Source: Gemmatimonadaceae bacterium (GTDB lineage: Bacteria > Latescibacterota > UBA2968 > UBA8231). From it: DNA of 21,819 nucleotides. The stretch is from contig PBSR01000249.1 of the NCBI GenBank assembly GCA_002726335.1, forward strand, positions 1 to 21,819, in the 5' to 3' direction. The stretch's first letter is position 1, and every line of letters begins with the position of its first letter. Shown here piece by piece: positions 1-8,308 of the stretch. The translations under genes and the position numbers were made by a program. Below the pieces are notes generated by a model. The model worked only from the letters and a program-made list of their open reading frames with translations. It did no database searches and was not told the origin of the DNA.

Positions 1-759
1 CATGCCGAACTGTAGCGTACCCTTTGGCCCCACCAGATCGTTGAGGTGTGCTGCCGGGGCGCCGGGTGCCATACCCCAGGACCAGATCAGCGTGTGCTGA
101 TCACCCGAGGCAAAGTTGATGATGGCGCTGGCCGTGTCAGCACCGACACTGGTACCGTCGAATTGCACTGAGGATGCCTGCGCCGAGGCCGCGGGGCCGA
201 GCATCTGCAGGGCGAAGTCGTAGTTGTGGATGGCACCGTCCAGCAGTGGGCCACCCCCCTTGGTCTCGTCGCGAAACCACGGATTGGCCGGGCGCCCGCC
301 GGCGGCGAAACGCCAGATCACGGGTGACCCCAGGGTTCCGGCCTGTACGATCTGTCTCATCTTGCCCCACTCTGGGCAGAAGCGGCGCACGAAACCGATC
401 GCGCAGCGCACGTCAGCTTTGACACATGCGGCCTGCATGCGCCGCGCATCGGCGAGCTTCATCGCCATCGGCTTCTCGCAGAACACGTGTTTTCCCGCTT
501 TCGCTGTGTCGATCGCCGGTCCGGCGTGCAGGAAGGTCGGCGTACACACCCACACGGCGTCTACGGCATCCAGCCGCAGCATCTGGCGATGATCTGTGAA
601 CACCTGTGCGCCCCCGTGGCCGAAGTCTGCGGCGAAGGACCGTGCTGCGGCTCGAGAGGCGTCGGCGCAGGCGACGATGCGCGCATTGCGCAGCTGTGCC
701 AACTGATTTGCGTGATGCCGGGCGATTCCGCCACAGCCGATGAATCCGATGTTCAGCAT
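1..759 (-). CDS. Gfo/Idh/MocA family NAD(P)-dependent oxidoreductase (3' end outside window)
   Basis: Read on the minus strand from ATG at 757-759, the frame stays open for 253 codons to the left edge, so the C-terminal part is missing. The N-terminus has a Rossmann signature (IGFIGCGGIARHH). About 95 residues in comes FCEKPMA, the conserved EKP motif with the Lys used in this family, and later GGGPLLDGAIHNYDF, which matches the active-site Asp/His region of the substrate domain. These cytoplasmic enzymes oxidise or reduce sugars, inositols and related alcohols with NAD(P); the substrate is not predictable here. AGGAG at 766-770 lies 6 bases before the start, which supports it. The gene is divergent from the aldolase gene across a 136-base gap. 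Family assignment is secure; function is generic. Confidence 0.9.
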   Translation of the reverse strand, partial: MLNIGFIGCGGIARHHANQLAQLRNARIVACADASRAAARSFAADFGHGGAQVFTDHRQMLRLDAVDAVWVCTPTFLHAGPAIDTAKAGKHVFCEKPMAMKLADARRMQAACVKADVRCAIGFVRRFCPEWGKMRQIVQAGTLGSPVIWRFAAGGRPANPWFRDETKGGGPLLDGAIHNYDFALQMLGPAASAQASSVQFDGTSVGADTASAIINFASGDQHTLIWSWGMAPGAPAAHLNDLVGPKGTLQFGM

Positions 760-895
760 GAAATGCTCCTGAAACTGCCTGGGGTCTGACAGGAATGGTG
801 ATACTTACGATACTATTCTAGGACTAAGCCACGACGGCGCCAGGATCTGTGGTGGCGTGCACCTGTGGCGAGACCCTAACTGAGGAAGACCCGAC
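760..895. promoter_or_regulatory. Divergent intergenic region with weak promoter-like elements
   Basis: This gap separates two divergent genes, so it should hold promoters for both. On the minus strand TAGAAT (815-820) resembles a -10 box, but no convincing -35 box sits 17 bases further up. On the plus strand CTGACA (786-791) and TACTAT (811-816) resemble -35 and -10 boxes but are 19 bases apart. The sequence around 800-820 is clearly more AT-rich than its surroundings. I see no operator palindrome. These are weak matches; only the position makes a promoter region likely. Confidence 0.35.
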
Positions 896-1909
896 ATGCC
901 CCTGGTTCCAATGCGAACATTGCTGGATCACGCCGCCGAGAACAACTATGGTGTGGCCGCGTTCAACGTCAATAACATGGAACAGATACAGGCGATCATG
1001 GAGGCGGCTGATGAGGTGGAAGCACCGGTCATCGTGCAGGCCTCACGGGGGGCTCGGTCTTACTCCCAGGACGCCTATCTGCGTCATCTGATGCTGGCGG
1101 CGGTCGAGTTGTATGATCACATCCCCGTTGTCATGCATCAGGATCACGGCAACAGTGTCGACACCTGCATGAGCGCCATCGACAATGGCTTCACGTCGGT
1201 GATGATGGACGGTTCGCTTCAGGAAGACGGCAAGACACCTGGAGACTACGCCTACAACGTGAAGGTCACCTCGGAGGTCGTGAAACTCGCCCTTGCGAAG
1301 GGCGTTTCCGTCGAGGGTGAGTTGGGATGTATCGGCTCGCTGGAGACCGGGACGGGAGATCAGGAGGATGGCCACGGCGTCGAGGGCAAGCTGAGCCGTG
1401 ATCAACTGCTCACCGATCCGGATGAGGCGGAGAGCTTTGTCGCCGACACGGGGATTGACGCTTTGGCGGTGGCCATCGGGACCAGCCACGGCGCCTACAA
1501 GTTCACTCGCAAGCCGGACGGTGAGGTGCTGGCCATGTCACGGATCGAAGAGATCCACGCCCGCCTGCCGAACACCCATCTCGTCATGCATGGCAGCTCG
1601 TCGGTGCCCCAAGAGCTTCAGGACATCATCAATCAGTTTGGCGGAGCCATCCGGCAGACCTGGGGAGTGCCCGTCGAAGAGATTCAGCGCGGCATCAAGT
1701 CGGGCGTGCGCAAGGTCAACGTCGACACCGACAATCGCCTGGCCATCACCGGCGCCATCCGCAAGGTCCTCATGGAAACCCCCGAGAAGTTTGATCCCCG
1801 GGACTACATGTCCCCGGCGCGGGCCGCCATGAAGCAGGTCTGCATCGACCGCATGACCGCTTTCGGTCAGGCCGGCCAGGCCGGCAGTGCCCGGGCCGCC
1901 TGCAACTGA
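896..1909 (+). CDS. fba: Class II fructose-bisphosphate aldolase (Calvin-cycle-type subfamily)
   Basis: A 337-residue cytoplasmic zinc aldolase that interconverts fructose 1,6-bisphosphate with glyceraldehyde 3-phosphate and dihydroxyacetone phosphate. HQDHG at residues 81-85 gives the proton-donor Asp83 and zinc ligand His84; further zinc ligands are His198 in GTSHGAYKF and His232 in MHGSSS. The insert with [14 protein letters not shown] (151-164) and the tail around [14 protein letters not shown] match the longer Calvin-cycle-type subfamily, whose members are about 340-350 residues long. GAGGA at 882-886 precedes ATG by 9 bases. The DUF362 gene follows within about 13 bases, probably in one transcript. 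Given its neighbours it may serve sugar catabolism rather than carbon fixation; no RuBisCO gene is visible. Confidence 0.95.
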   Translation: MPLVPMRTLLDHAAENNYGVAAFNVNNMEQIQAIMEAADEVEAPVIVQASRGARSYSQDAYLRHLMLAAVELYDHIPVVMHQDHGNSVDTCMSAIDNGFTSVMMDGSLQEDGKTPGDYAYNVKVTSEVVKLALAKGVSVEGELGCIGSLETGTGDQEDGHGVEGKLSRDQLLTDPDEAESFVADTGIDALAVAIGTSHGAYKFTRKPDGEVLAMSRIEEIHARLPNTHLVMHGSSSVPQELQDIINQFGGAIRQTWGVPVEEIQRGIKSGVRKVNVDTDNRLAITGAIRKVLMETPEKFDPRDYMSPARAAMKQVCIDRMTAFGQAGQAGSARAACN

Positions 1910-1922
1910 GCCGGAGCTGGCA

Positions 1923-2909
1923 GTGGGTCTCATGGGCAGATCCAGAGTGGGTCTGGCGAACCGGGGCGTCAGCCGTCGGGACAACGTCTATCACGCCATG
2001 GACCTGGTGCGCGACGACCTGATCCCCAAGGTAGCGGACCAGGTCATGCTCAAGCCGAACTTCCTGTCCAACAAGAACCAGCTCGCCTCTTCGCACCCGG
2101 ATGCGTTGCGAGGGGCGATCGACTTTCTCCTCTCCTGCCCGAGGCCGCCCTCCGAGATCCTGATCGCCGAGGGCGGCAACGAGGATCACTCCGGCCAGTG
2201 CTTCGAAGTCTTTGGCTATCCAGCCATGGTCGACGAGTATGATGTGCCGATCCGGTGGGTGGATCTGAACCGGGAAACCGAGTGGCAGACCGAGACCATC
2301 TACCTGTCTGACCGGTCCGAATACCAGGTCCACATGCCGAGGACGGTCCTCGATTGCCCGTGCACCATCTCCATCGCCATCGCCAAGACCCACGACGTCT
2401 GTTGTGTCACCCTGGCGCTGAAGAACATGATCATGGGGTCGATCCGGAAAGAGGATCGCACCCGGATGCACGGCTATCCCGATCACGAATCGCGACAGCT
2501 GCCGACCGAAGCCCAGAGAATGGCGGTGAACCTGATCCGGCTGTCACCTCACCTCAAGCCGGACATCGGTGTTGTGGATGGCACCATCGGCCTGCAGGGA
2601 AATGGTCCGGGAGGGACCGACACTGTGGCCATGGGCGTGGCCGCAGCCGGCGCCGACGTGTTTTCCGTCGACGCCGTCGTCGCCATGGCCATGGGTTTCG
2701 AGCCGATGACGCTGGGGTTTCTGCGCCACGCGCAGGAGCTGGACCTGGGTGTCGCAGACTTGGCCGAGATCGAGGTCCTGGGATCGGAGATCGACGATAT
2801 CGCCATTCCGTTCAAGCCACATGACGACAATGAGCTGCAGCTGCAGTGGCAGGATCAGGAGGCAGACAGGTACCTGTACCCCCACTCGGTGATGGACCCG
2901 GTCGGCTAG
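1923..2909 (+). CDS. DUF362 domain-containing protein without ferredoxin motif
   Basis: The protein matches the DUF362 family: VMLKPNF near the N-terminus, a following THP/SHPDALRGAI-type segment, then AKTHDVCCVTLALKNMIMG and a Gly-rich DGTIGLQGNGPGGTD segment. Many DUF362 proteins also carry 4Fe-4S CxxCxxC clusters; I see none here. The biochemical role of the family is poorly defined. The start is uncertain: GTG at 1923 has GGAG (1913-1916) 6 bases upstream, ATG at 1932 is an alternative, and an ATG at 1887 would overlap the aldolase gene. It is probably co-transcribed with fba. Its TAG stop overlaps that of the convergent sulfatase gene through a shared CTAG at 2906-2909. Confidence 0.82.
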   Translation: MGLMGRSRVGLANRGVSRRDNVYHAMDLVRDDLIPKVADQVMLKPNFLSNKNQLASSHPDALRGAIDFLLSCPRPPSEILIAEGGNEDHSGQCFEVFGYPAMVDEYDVPIRWVDLNRETEWQTETIYLSDRSEYQVHMPRTVLDCPCTISIAIAKTHDVCCVTLALKNMIMGSIRKEDRTRMHGYPDHESRQLPTEAQRMAVNLIRLSPHLKPDIGVVDGTIGLQGNGPGGTDTVAMGVAAAGADVFSVDAVVAMAMGFEPMTLGFLRHAQELDLGVADLAEIEVLGSEIDDIAIPFKPHDDNELQLQWQDQEADRYLYPHSVMDPVG

Positions 2910-4375
2910 AACGGCATGATCCGGGGGGCGAAGGGCGGCGTCGCTGAGATCGTCGCGTCGAAGCTCCTCCGCAACAGATCATTCAGCGTGTTCTGATGTT
3001 CGGGACGTTCTGACAGATCCTCGTGCTCCCACGGATCCGCTTCCAGATCGTACAGCTCGAACAGATTCTTCCCGTGGTAGCTGACCAGCTTCCAGCGCCG
3101 GTCGCGATACATGGTCGCGTGCGTCTGATCGGGGTAGTTGATGGCGCCAAAGAACTCTGTGCGCACGAACTCCCGGTGTGACTCCGTCGACCCCTCCAGC
3201 ACGCCGGCCAGCGACTGCCCCTGTACCCAGTAGGGTGTCTCCAGACCCGCGGCGTCCAGGAAGGTGGGCACCAGATCGACGAGCTCGACGAGCGAGTCTG
3301 ATACCACGTCCTTGCGGTATTTCTCCGGCCAGGACACGATCAGCGGCACCCGCACGAGCCCCTCAATGAACCGGCATCCCTTGAGCAGCAGACCGTGGTC
3401 GCACAGGGCCTCCCCATGGTCACTCATGTAGACGACGACGGTGTTCTCCCGCTCACCGATCGCGTCCAGGTGATCGAGAAGACGGCCGAATTCGTGATCG
3501 ACCTGTTCGATCATCGCGTAGTAGGCGGCCTGCACCCGCTTGTGGTCCCAGTCATCGGGATGTTGCGGCTTCGACTGAAAGTCGACGTTGGCGTCCGTCA
3601 GTTTCTGCTGGTGCTCGAGATCCCCTTCCGCAAAGTGCGCCCCTGGCATCTGCTCGACGTCGTAGCGCCTGTAGTACTCGTATGGCGGGTCGAAGACAGC
3701 GTGCGGGTCGAAGGGATTCACACTCAGCATCCAGGGCTGATTCTCCCGGCGGTTCTTGTCGACAAACTCGATCGACTTCTCCGTGCACCAGTGCGTCTGA
3801 TGCAGGTGCGGGGGCACATTGTCCTGTTCTTCCGTCGGTTCGTACACACCCCCGAAGCTCTTGACCTTCGCCCCCTGCCGGTACGAATCCATCCGGCCGT
3901 ATTCGAGCAGGAGCTTCTCGGGATCAGCGCCCTGGGCACGCAGCCACTCGGCATAGTCGTGTCCGTAGTCGTCTGCTCCCTTCGGGGCATGGCTGTACTG
4001 GAAGGAGTCGTAGCCGTCATCGACGCGGTTCTCACGCCCATCGGCCGCCCCTGCCAGGTGCAGCTTCCCCACCAGGCCGCAGTGGTATCCGGCTCGGCTC
4101 AGGATGTTCGGCAACAACCGTTCGGCGTAGTACTCGGGCCAGACCTCATTGCCATTCCCGTTCACGCCCACGGAGCTGGGGTACATGCCGGTAAGAAAAC
4201 TCGATCGACTCGGCGTGCAGATCGGGGACTGGCAGTACGCGTGGTCGAAGGTGACCGATTCCTTCATGAAGGCATCGAGTCTCGGCGTGTTCACATGCGG
4301 ATTGTTCAGTGCGCCAACTGTATCGAACCGCTGTTGATCCGAGCAGTACCACAGGATGTTCGGTCGATCAGCCAT
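2906..4375 (-). CDS. Sulfatase (arylsulfatase/choline-sulfatase-like, COG3119-type), cytoplasmic
   Basis: A 489-residue sulfatase of the alkaline phosphatase superfamily. It has the N-terminal metal site SDQQ (Asp13, Gln14), the modification motif CTPSR (Cys53-Arg57), in which Cys is oxidised to formylglycine, and a later SDHGE metal-binding segment about two thirds along. FNHAYCQSP-type spacing before the Cys motif and LTGMYPS after it are standard. No signal peptide precedes MADRPNILWYC, so it should act in the cytoplasm on an imported sulfate (or phosphonate) ester. It starts 9 bases after the acetyltransferase stop on the same strand, so the two are probably one transcript. No formylglycine-generating enzyme or anSME gene is in the window. 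Substrate unknown. Confidence 0.93.
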   Translation of the reverse strand: MADRPNILWYCSDQQRFDTVGALNNPHVNTPRLDAFMKESVTFDHAYCQSPICTPSRSSFLTGMYPSSVGVNGNGNEVWPEYYAERLLPNILSRAGYHCGLVGKLHLAGAADGRENRVDDGYDSFQYSHAPKGADDYGHDYAEWLRAQGADPEKLLLEYGRMDSYRQGAKVKSFGGVYEPTEEQDNVPPHLHQTHWCTEKSIEFVDKNRRENQPWMLSVNPFDPHAVFDPPYEYYRRYDVEQMPGAHFAEGDLEHQQKLTDANVDFQSKPQHPDDWDHKRVQAAYYAMIEQVDHEFGRLLDHLDAIGERENTVVVYMSDHGEALCDHGLLLKGCRFIEGLVRVPLIVSWPEKYRKDVVSDSLVELVDLVPTFLDAAGLETPYWVQGQSLAGVLEGSTESHREFVRTEFFGAINYPDQTHATMYRDRRWKLVSYHGKNLFELYDLEADPWEHEDLSERPEHQNTLNDLLRRSFDATISATPPFAPRIMPF

Positions 4376-4384
4376 GTACGCCTT

Positions 4385-5563
4385 TCATCCGGGCTCGGCC
4401 GCGGATCGGTATGGGGTGCGGCCGTGCAGCAAGGCGTCACAGGCCTCTCCCATGGCAGGAGTTCCCCCGTCGAGACGGTTCAGCTCCTTCGCCTGGGTGA
4501 CCGACAAGCCGCCGGAGAACAGTTGTGTGAAGGTGTTGATATCGCAGCGAAGCGGGTCCTTGTCGTGACGGTCCAGGATCTCCACGCCTCCCCCCTCCGC
4601 CCGCGCTGTCACCTTCAGCGGGCGCTCGGCGTTCACGACCCAATCAGCCACCTCGAACGAGATGCTGGCCTGCAGATCCTGGGGAGGGTGCAGATGGCTC
4701 AGTGCCTGCGGGACGTCGAGCACGCGCAGGGCCAGCTCGTGCTCACAGGAAATATCGAAGCGCTCAGCAAAGGCGTGCAGCAGAAGGCTGTCGGGTGGAA
4801 GTTCCAGATCCATCAGCGCCACCCCTTCCATCTCGGCCAGTGATCGCAGCAGTGCCGACTGTGCGGCAAAACTCGTTCCGTGCAACTCCTGTACGACGAG
4901 CCGCTTTCCCTGGCCGCGATCGCGCGATCTGGTCCTGACGAGCGCACTGCAGGCCAGTCCTCCGTCGTCATCGACCAGGACCTGAACCTTTCCGAGCCAC
5001 CTTTCCTGCTGCCAGAGAGAGTGCGGCCGAACCGACTGGCAGTTTCTGGTGTGTGCTCCCGCCGTGTACAGGCGGTCGATCTCCGGTATGTCTCCCGATT
5101 CTGCCGATCGCACCGTGCCTGCGGGAGCGTCGATCTGGCGCACCAGATCAGGCCACACCTTGAGCGTGGTGTAGGTTGCTGGACAAGACCAGCCGAATTT
5201 CCCGTACCAGTTGAAGGAGAAGGGCCACAGAGGACAGACAGAACGTCCCTGATCCCGCAGGTGGTTGATCGTCTGTACCATCAGTCCCCCTGCGTGGCCC
5301 CGTCCCTGATGCTTGGGATCGGCGGCCACCCCGCCGATGGCACCGGCCGGGATCTGGGAGGTACCCCACCACAACGACGCCGGCTCAAAGTCGAGGGCAC
5401 ACACCATCGTGCCATCCGCATCGAAGCCCGCCAGGACCTCCCCCGTGTACCAGGTCTCTGCATTCTCGTTGAAGGCGCGGGCGGCGATCAGTCTGGCATT
5501 GGCCAGCTCTTCGCCCTCGACGGGCCGAACCAGGAGTTCTCGATTGTAGTGAGGTCGATCCAT
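4385..5563 (-). CDS. GNAT family N-acetyltransferase, Eis-like
   Basis: A 392-residue protein of the Eis type, which has two GNAT folds followed by an SCP2-like C-terminal domain and is usually about 400 residues long. The acetyl-CoA loop is IGGVAADPKHQGRGHAGG (residues 76-93). WPFSFNWYGKFGW (113-125) is the typical Eis segment. The C-terminal 90 residues (ADWVVNAERPLKV onward) fit the SCP2-like domain. Eis proteins acetylate amines on aminoglycosides, peptides or polyamines; the target here is unknown. No Shine-Dalgarno sequence precedes ATG, but a strong promoter lies so close (see 5573-5602) that the mRNA may be nearly leaderless. The sulfatase gene follows 9 bases downstream. Confidence 0.88.
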   Translation of the reverse strand: MDRPHYNRELLVRPVEGEELANARLIAARAFNENAETWYTGEVLAGFDADGTMVCALDFEPASLWWGTSQIPAGAIGGVAADPKHQGRGHAGGLMVQTINHLRDQGRSVCPLWPFSFNWYGKFGWSCPATYTTLKVWPDLVRQIDAPAGTVRSAESGDIPEIDRLYTAGAHTRNCQSVRPHSLWQQERWLGKVQVLVDDDGGLACSALVRTRSRDRGQGKRLVVQELHGTSFAAQSALLRSLAEMEGVALMDLELPPDSLLLHAFAERFDISCEHELALRVLDVPQALSHLHPPQDLQASISFEVADWVVNAERPLKVTARAEGGGVEILDRHDKDPLRCDINTFTQLFSGGLSVTQAKELNRLDGGTPAMGEACDALLHGRTPYRSAAEPG

Positions 5564-5572
5564 GATTTCGTT

Positions 5573-5602
5573 ATTCTAGCGCAACGCGATGAACAGTGCC
5601 AA
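5573..5602 (-). promoter_or_regulatory. Sigma-70-type promoter for the Eis-like gene, nearly leaderless
   Basis: On the minus strand TTGGCA (5597-5602) and TAGAAT (5573-5578) are separated by 18 bases; each matches five of six consensus positions. The -10 box ends only 9 bases before the ATG at 5563. Transcription would therefore begin within a few bases of the start codon, which agrees with the absence of a ribosome binding site. Confidence 0.6.
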
Positions 5603-5630
5603 GAGACGCACGTCTCGGCAGGCCTCGTGG

Positions 5631-5645
5631 TTCACCGATCGCGCC
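5631..5645. repeat. 15-bp direct repeat, copy 1 (copy 2 at 5739-5753)
   Basis: The 15-mer TTCACCGATCGCGCC occurs here and again at 5739-5753. The second copy contains the last codons and stop codon of the MFS transporter gene on the minus strand. The two copies bracket about 93 bases, including a hairpin. The similarity does not clearly extend beyond the 15 bases. It may be a small duplication of the gene end. Confidence 0.5.
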
Positions 5646-5672
5646 CAGTTGGCTCAGTCTCGCCTAAGGGTT

Positions 5673-5711
5673 CTGGCCTCGGCGTAGAGTTCGCGAAGCG
5701 AACTCGGCCAG
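5673..5711. other. Strong hairpin between the MFS and acetyltransferase genes
   Basis: GAGTTCGC (5687-5694) and GCGAACTC (5698-5705) form a perfect 8-bp stem with a 3-base loop. An outer 6-bp stem, CTGGCC (5673-5678) with GGCCAG (5706-5711), is separated by an 8-base bulge on one side. It lies about 30 bases past the MFS stop (minus strand), where a terminator could be. No T-run follows in either direction, so it is not a classical intrinsic terminator; it could be an RNA 3'-end stabiliser or a Rho-pausing structure. Confidence 0.45.
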
Positions 5712-5739
5712 TCGGCGCTGAATCACCGACCTCTGTGCT

Positions 5740-6936
5740 TCACCGATCGCGCCGAAGGGTCTCGGGCACCAACCCTCCCAGCAACGCGGCACCGGTCAGT
5801 CCGATCCCGGCGATCACGATCGGCGCCAGATGGAGCCCTGCCACCTGCCCCACCTGCCCCACGATCACCGGACCTGCAGCGCTGCCCCCGTCACCGATGA
5901 AACGCCACATCCCCAGGAATTCACCGCGACCTCGCTCGGGTGCCAGATCCGCCCCGAGGGTCAGCATGGTCCCCGAGCCCAACCCGTTGCCGAGGCCGAC
6001 CGCCATCGTCACCAGGGCAAGTGTCCAGAAGCTGCCCGACAGTGGCACCAGAGCCATCGCCAATGACTGGATGATGAAGGAGGGTACGTAGGCCCACTTC
6101 CGCCCCTTGCGGTCCATCAACTGACCCGCCGGATAGAACATGAGCATGTCCGTGCCGTACGACAGACTGATGATGAGTCCCACCGACCCGGCGTCGAGCC
6201 CCAGTACTTCAGCGGCGTAGAGCGGCACCACGGCATTGCGCGCCTGGCGCACGGTTTGCGCGCACAGCTGCCCCGATCCGGCGCTGACAAGAATTCGCCA
6301 GTGGCCGACCAGTACCTGCCAGACGCTCTCGTGCGGCACGGCCTCGACTTCGTGTCGAGGCAGATCACGTTCGACCCATCGCAGCACGGCGACGACGGCG
6401 GCGGCGATCAGCCCGGCCTGCAGGAAGAATGGCGCTGTCAGAGATACCCAGGAGGCCAGGACCCCGCCCAGGGCGGGACCACCGAATCCAGAGATGCGCC
6501 CGATGCCGCCCAGCACGGCGTTCGTCCGCCCCCGCCGCCCGATGTCGACGGTCTCAGTGATGTAGGTGTGTCGGGCGATATTCCACAGCGCCATCGACAC
6601 ACCCAGCAACAGTTGTACGATGAAAGCTTCATGCAGGGACCGCACCTGCGACATCGCCAGAGCGCAGAGAACCATCACCGCACCCCCCAGCACCATCGAC
6701 CGTCGAACACCCAGGCGGCGTACGACCATACCCGACGGCACATCGAAAGCGAGGTTGCCCAGACCACGAGCTGCCAACGCCAGGCCCACCATGCCGTACG
6801 AGGCATCGAAGGAGAGAGCGAACAGGGGCAGCACGGGAAGGATGAGCCCGGCGCCCACCGACATGCAGGCCGACGGCACCCAGACGGACAGTACGACGTG
6901 GCGATCCGCGGTCCGTCCGGATGCGGTCTGACTCAA
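5740..6936 (-). CDS. MFS transporter (DHA1/TetA-like drug or metabolite exporter type)
   Basis: A 398-residue membrane protein with about 12 predicted hydrophobic helices. The loop after helix 2 carries a motif-A-like sequence (DVPSGMVVRRLGVRRS), and there is a second GRKW-type motif (QLMDRKGRKW) in the matching position of the C-terminal half. This fits the major facilitator superfamily; substrate and direction cannot be read. The start codon is TTG (6934-6936) and overlaps the TGA stop of the upstream sulfatase gene by four bases (TTGA), so translation is probably coupled. No other plausible in-frame start lies before helix 1. It is the last gene of the vapB-vapC-sulfatase-MFS set and may import or export the sulfatase substrate or product. 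Confidence 0.9.
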   Translation of the reverse strand: MSQTASGRTADRHVVLSVWVPSACMSVGAGLILPVLPLFALSFDASYGMVGLALAARGLGNLAFDVPSGMVVRRLGVRRSMVLGGAVMVLCALAMSQVRSLHEAFIVQLLLGVSMALWNIARHTYITETVDIGRRGRTNAVLGGIGRISGFGGPALGGVLASWVSLTAPFFLQAGLIAAAVVAVLRWVERDLPRHEVEAVPHESVWQVLVGHWRILVSAGSGQLCAQTVRQARNAVVPLYAAEVLGLDAGSVGLIISLSYGTDMLMFYPAGQLMDRKGRKWAYVPSFIIQSLAMALVPLSGSFWTLALVTMAVGLGNGLGSGTMLTLGADLAPERGRGEFLGMWRFIGDGGSAAGPVIVGQVGQVAGLHLAPIVIAGIGLTGAALLGGLVPETLRRDR

Positions 6937-8297
6937 CTGTTGTGCTCGTTACTGCGGAAGGATTCCGACTCGTACCAGGAGAAGTCGCGGCCACCGGTAG
7001 ACTGCCACCAGGTGGTGACAGCCTGCCGCAGGCGAGTCTCGGTGTCGGCGTATTCGGGGCGGCCGGCGACGTTGGTCAGCTCGTGCGGATCGGTGGCCAG
7101 GTCGTACAGCTCCTCCAGGCCGGCGTCATCATCGCCGAAGTAGTGGACAAACTTGAAGTCGCGTGTCCGCGCACCGTAGAACGGATGGATTCCCCAGTAG
7201 GCGGCGTGATGTTCGAAGAAGACGATCTCGTCATCGGGGTGGGTGTCGGCTTTGAAGGCAGCACACAGGTCGCCGTGAGGGAAGGCGCCAGCGGCATCGA
7301 CTCCTGCCAGTGTGCACAGCGAACCAGCCAGTTGCACGGAACAGACCAGGTCGTCGACGACGTCCCGCTTCGAGGACTGGCCCGTCGACTGTTTCACGAT
7401 GCAGGGCACACGGTACAGCTCATCGTACGGCAGCGTTCCCTTCTTGCTGATGCCGTGGGCACCCATCATGTCGCCGTGGTCCGCCACGAAGAGAACGATC
7501 GTGTTCTCCCACAGGCCCAGACGCTTGAACTGGTCGGCCACACGCCCGTAGTGCTCATCCATGATGGCGATCATCGAGTAGTAGCGGGCGAGTTCGTCGC
7601 GTGCCTGCACCTCATCTCCGGCGCTGTGACTGCCCTCGGCATGCTCGTTCTGCCACGCCGGCTTCGTCTCGAAAGTCTCCTCGTAGTAGCTGCGGGGCAG
7701 CTCGAGCCCGTCGGCGCTGACCGCATGCTTCGGTTCGTGAAAGAAGGGCGGGTGCGGCAGATTCGTAGAGAAGGTGAAGAACAGCGGACGCCCGGGGTCA
7801 TGCTCGTAGTCCTGCAGCCACGCCACGGCGTCTTCGGCGGCCACGTAATCCCGGCGCAGCGACGTCGGCACGTGTCCCATGCCACGCGCCTCAGCTTCGT
7901 CGTCTTCAACACGCCGGCCGTCGTGGTCGATCCCCTCGTCATATCCCAGACCGTCCAGCGGCAGTCCGAAGTGGCACTTGCCGAAGTAGGCGGTCCGGTA
8001 GCCGGCATCGCGGAAGGTCTGCCCCAGAGTCCGGTCTCGTGTCGGGTTCAGCCGGTTCTGATGATCGTAGAACCCGTAGTTGACCACCACGCCGCATTCA
8101 TGGGGCGGCAATCCGGTGATGAAGGACGCCCGCGACGGCACACACTGTCCATGGGCGGAGATCATGTGCGTGAAGCGCACTCCCTCCGCCGCCAGCGAGT
8201 TCAGAAAGGGCGTATGAGCCACCGTGTCGCCGGCGCAGCCCATCCGGGCGGCCTGCATCTGGTCGCACATCAGGATCAGGACGTTGGGTCGGGTCAT
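6933..8297 (-). CDS. Sulfatase (COG3119-type), cytoplasmic
   Basis: A 454-residue sulfatase counted from ATG at 8295-8297 (MTRPNVLILMCDQ). Metal residues Asp12 and Gln13 are present. The formylglycine motif is CVPSR (Cys52-Arg56), followed by the usual TGLPPH. A FVADHGDMMGAHG segment past the middle supplies more metal ligands. There is no signal peptide. The frame is open upstream to 8378, but those 27 codons lie inside vapC in another frame, so the later ATG, 11 bases after the vapC stop, is preferred. The end overlaps the MFS start by four bases. This sulfatase is only distantly like the one at 2906-4375, so the two probably have different substrates. Confidence 0.92.
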   Translation of the reverse strand: MTRPNVLILMCDQMQAARMGCAGDTVAHTPFLNSLAAEGVRFTHMISAHGQCVPSRASFITGLPPHECGVVVNYGFYDHQNRLNPTRDRTLGQTFRDAGYRTAYFGKCHFGLPLDGLGYDEGIDHDGRRVEDDEAEARGMGHVPTSLRRDYVAAEDAVAWLQDYEHDPGRPLFFTFSTNLPHPPFFHEPKHAVSADGLELPRSYYEETFETKPAWQNEHAEGSHSAGDEVQARDELARYYSMIAIMDEHYGRVADQFKRLGLWENTIVLFVADHGDMMGAHGISKKGTLPYDELYRVPCIVKQSTGQSSKRDVVDDLVCSVQLAGSLCTLAGVDAAGAFPHGDLCAAFKADTHPDDEIVFFEHHAAYWGIHPFYGARTRDFKFVHYFGDDDAGLEELYDLATDPHELTNVAGRPEYADTETRLRQAVTTWWQSTGGRDFSWYESESFRSNEHNS

Positions 8298-8308
8298 TGA
8301 GCTGGGCA

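Noticed and set aside
3395..4843. 482-codon plus-strand open frame
   Set aside because: It is antisense to the sulfatase and Eis-like genes and crosses their boundary. No domain or ribosome binding site supports it.
5687..5705. Intrinsic terminator for the MFS gene
   Set aside because: The stem is strong, but no T-run follows it on either strand, so I list it only as a hairpin.
6921..8300. 459-codon plus-strand open frame
   Set aside because: It mirrors the second sulfatase almost exactly and has no recognisable motif; the sulfatase has a full active-site set.
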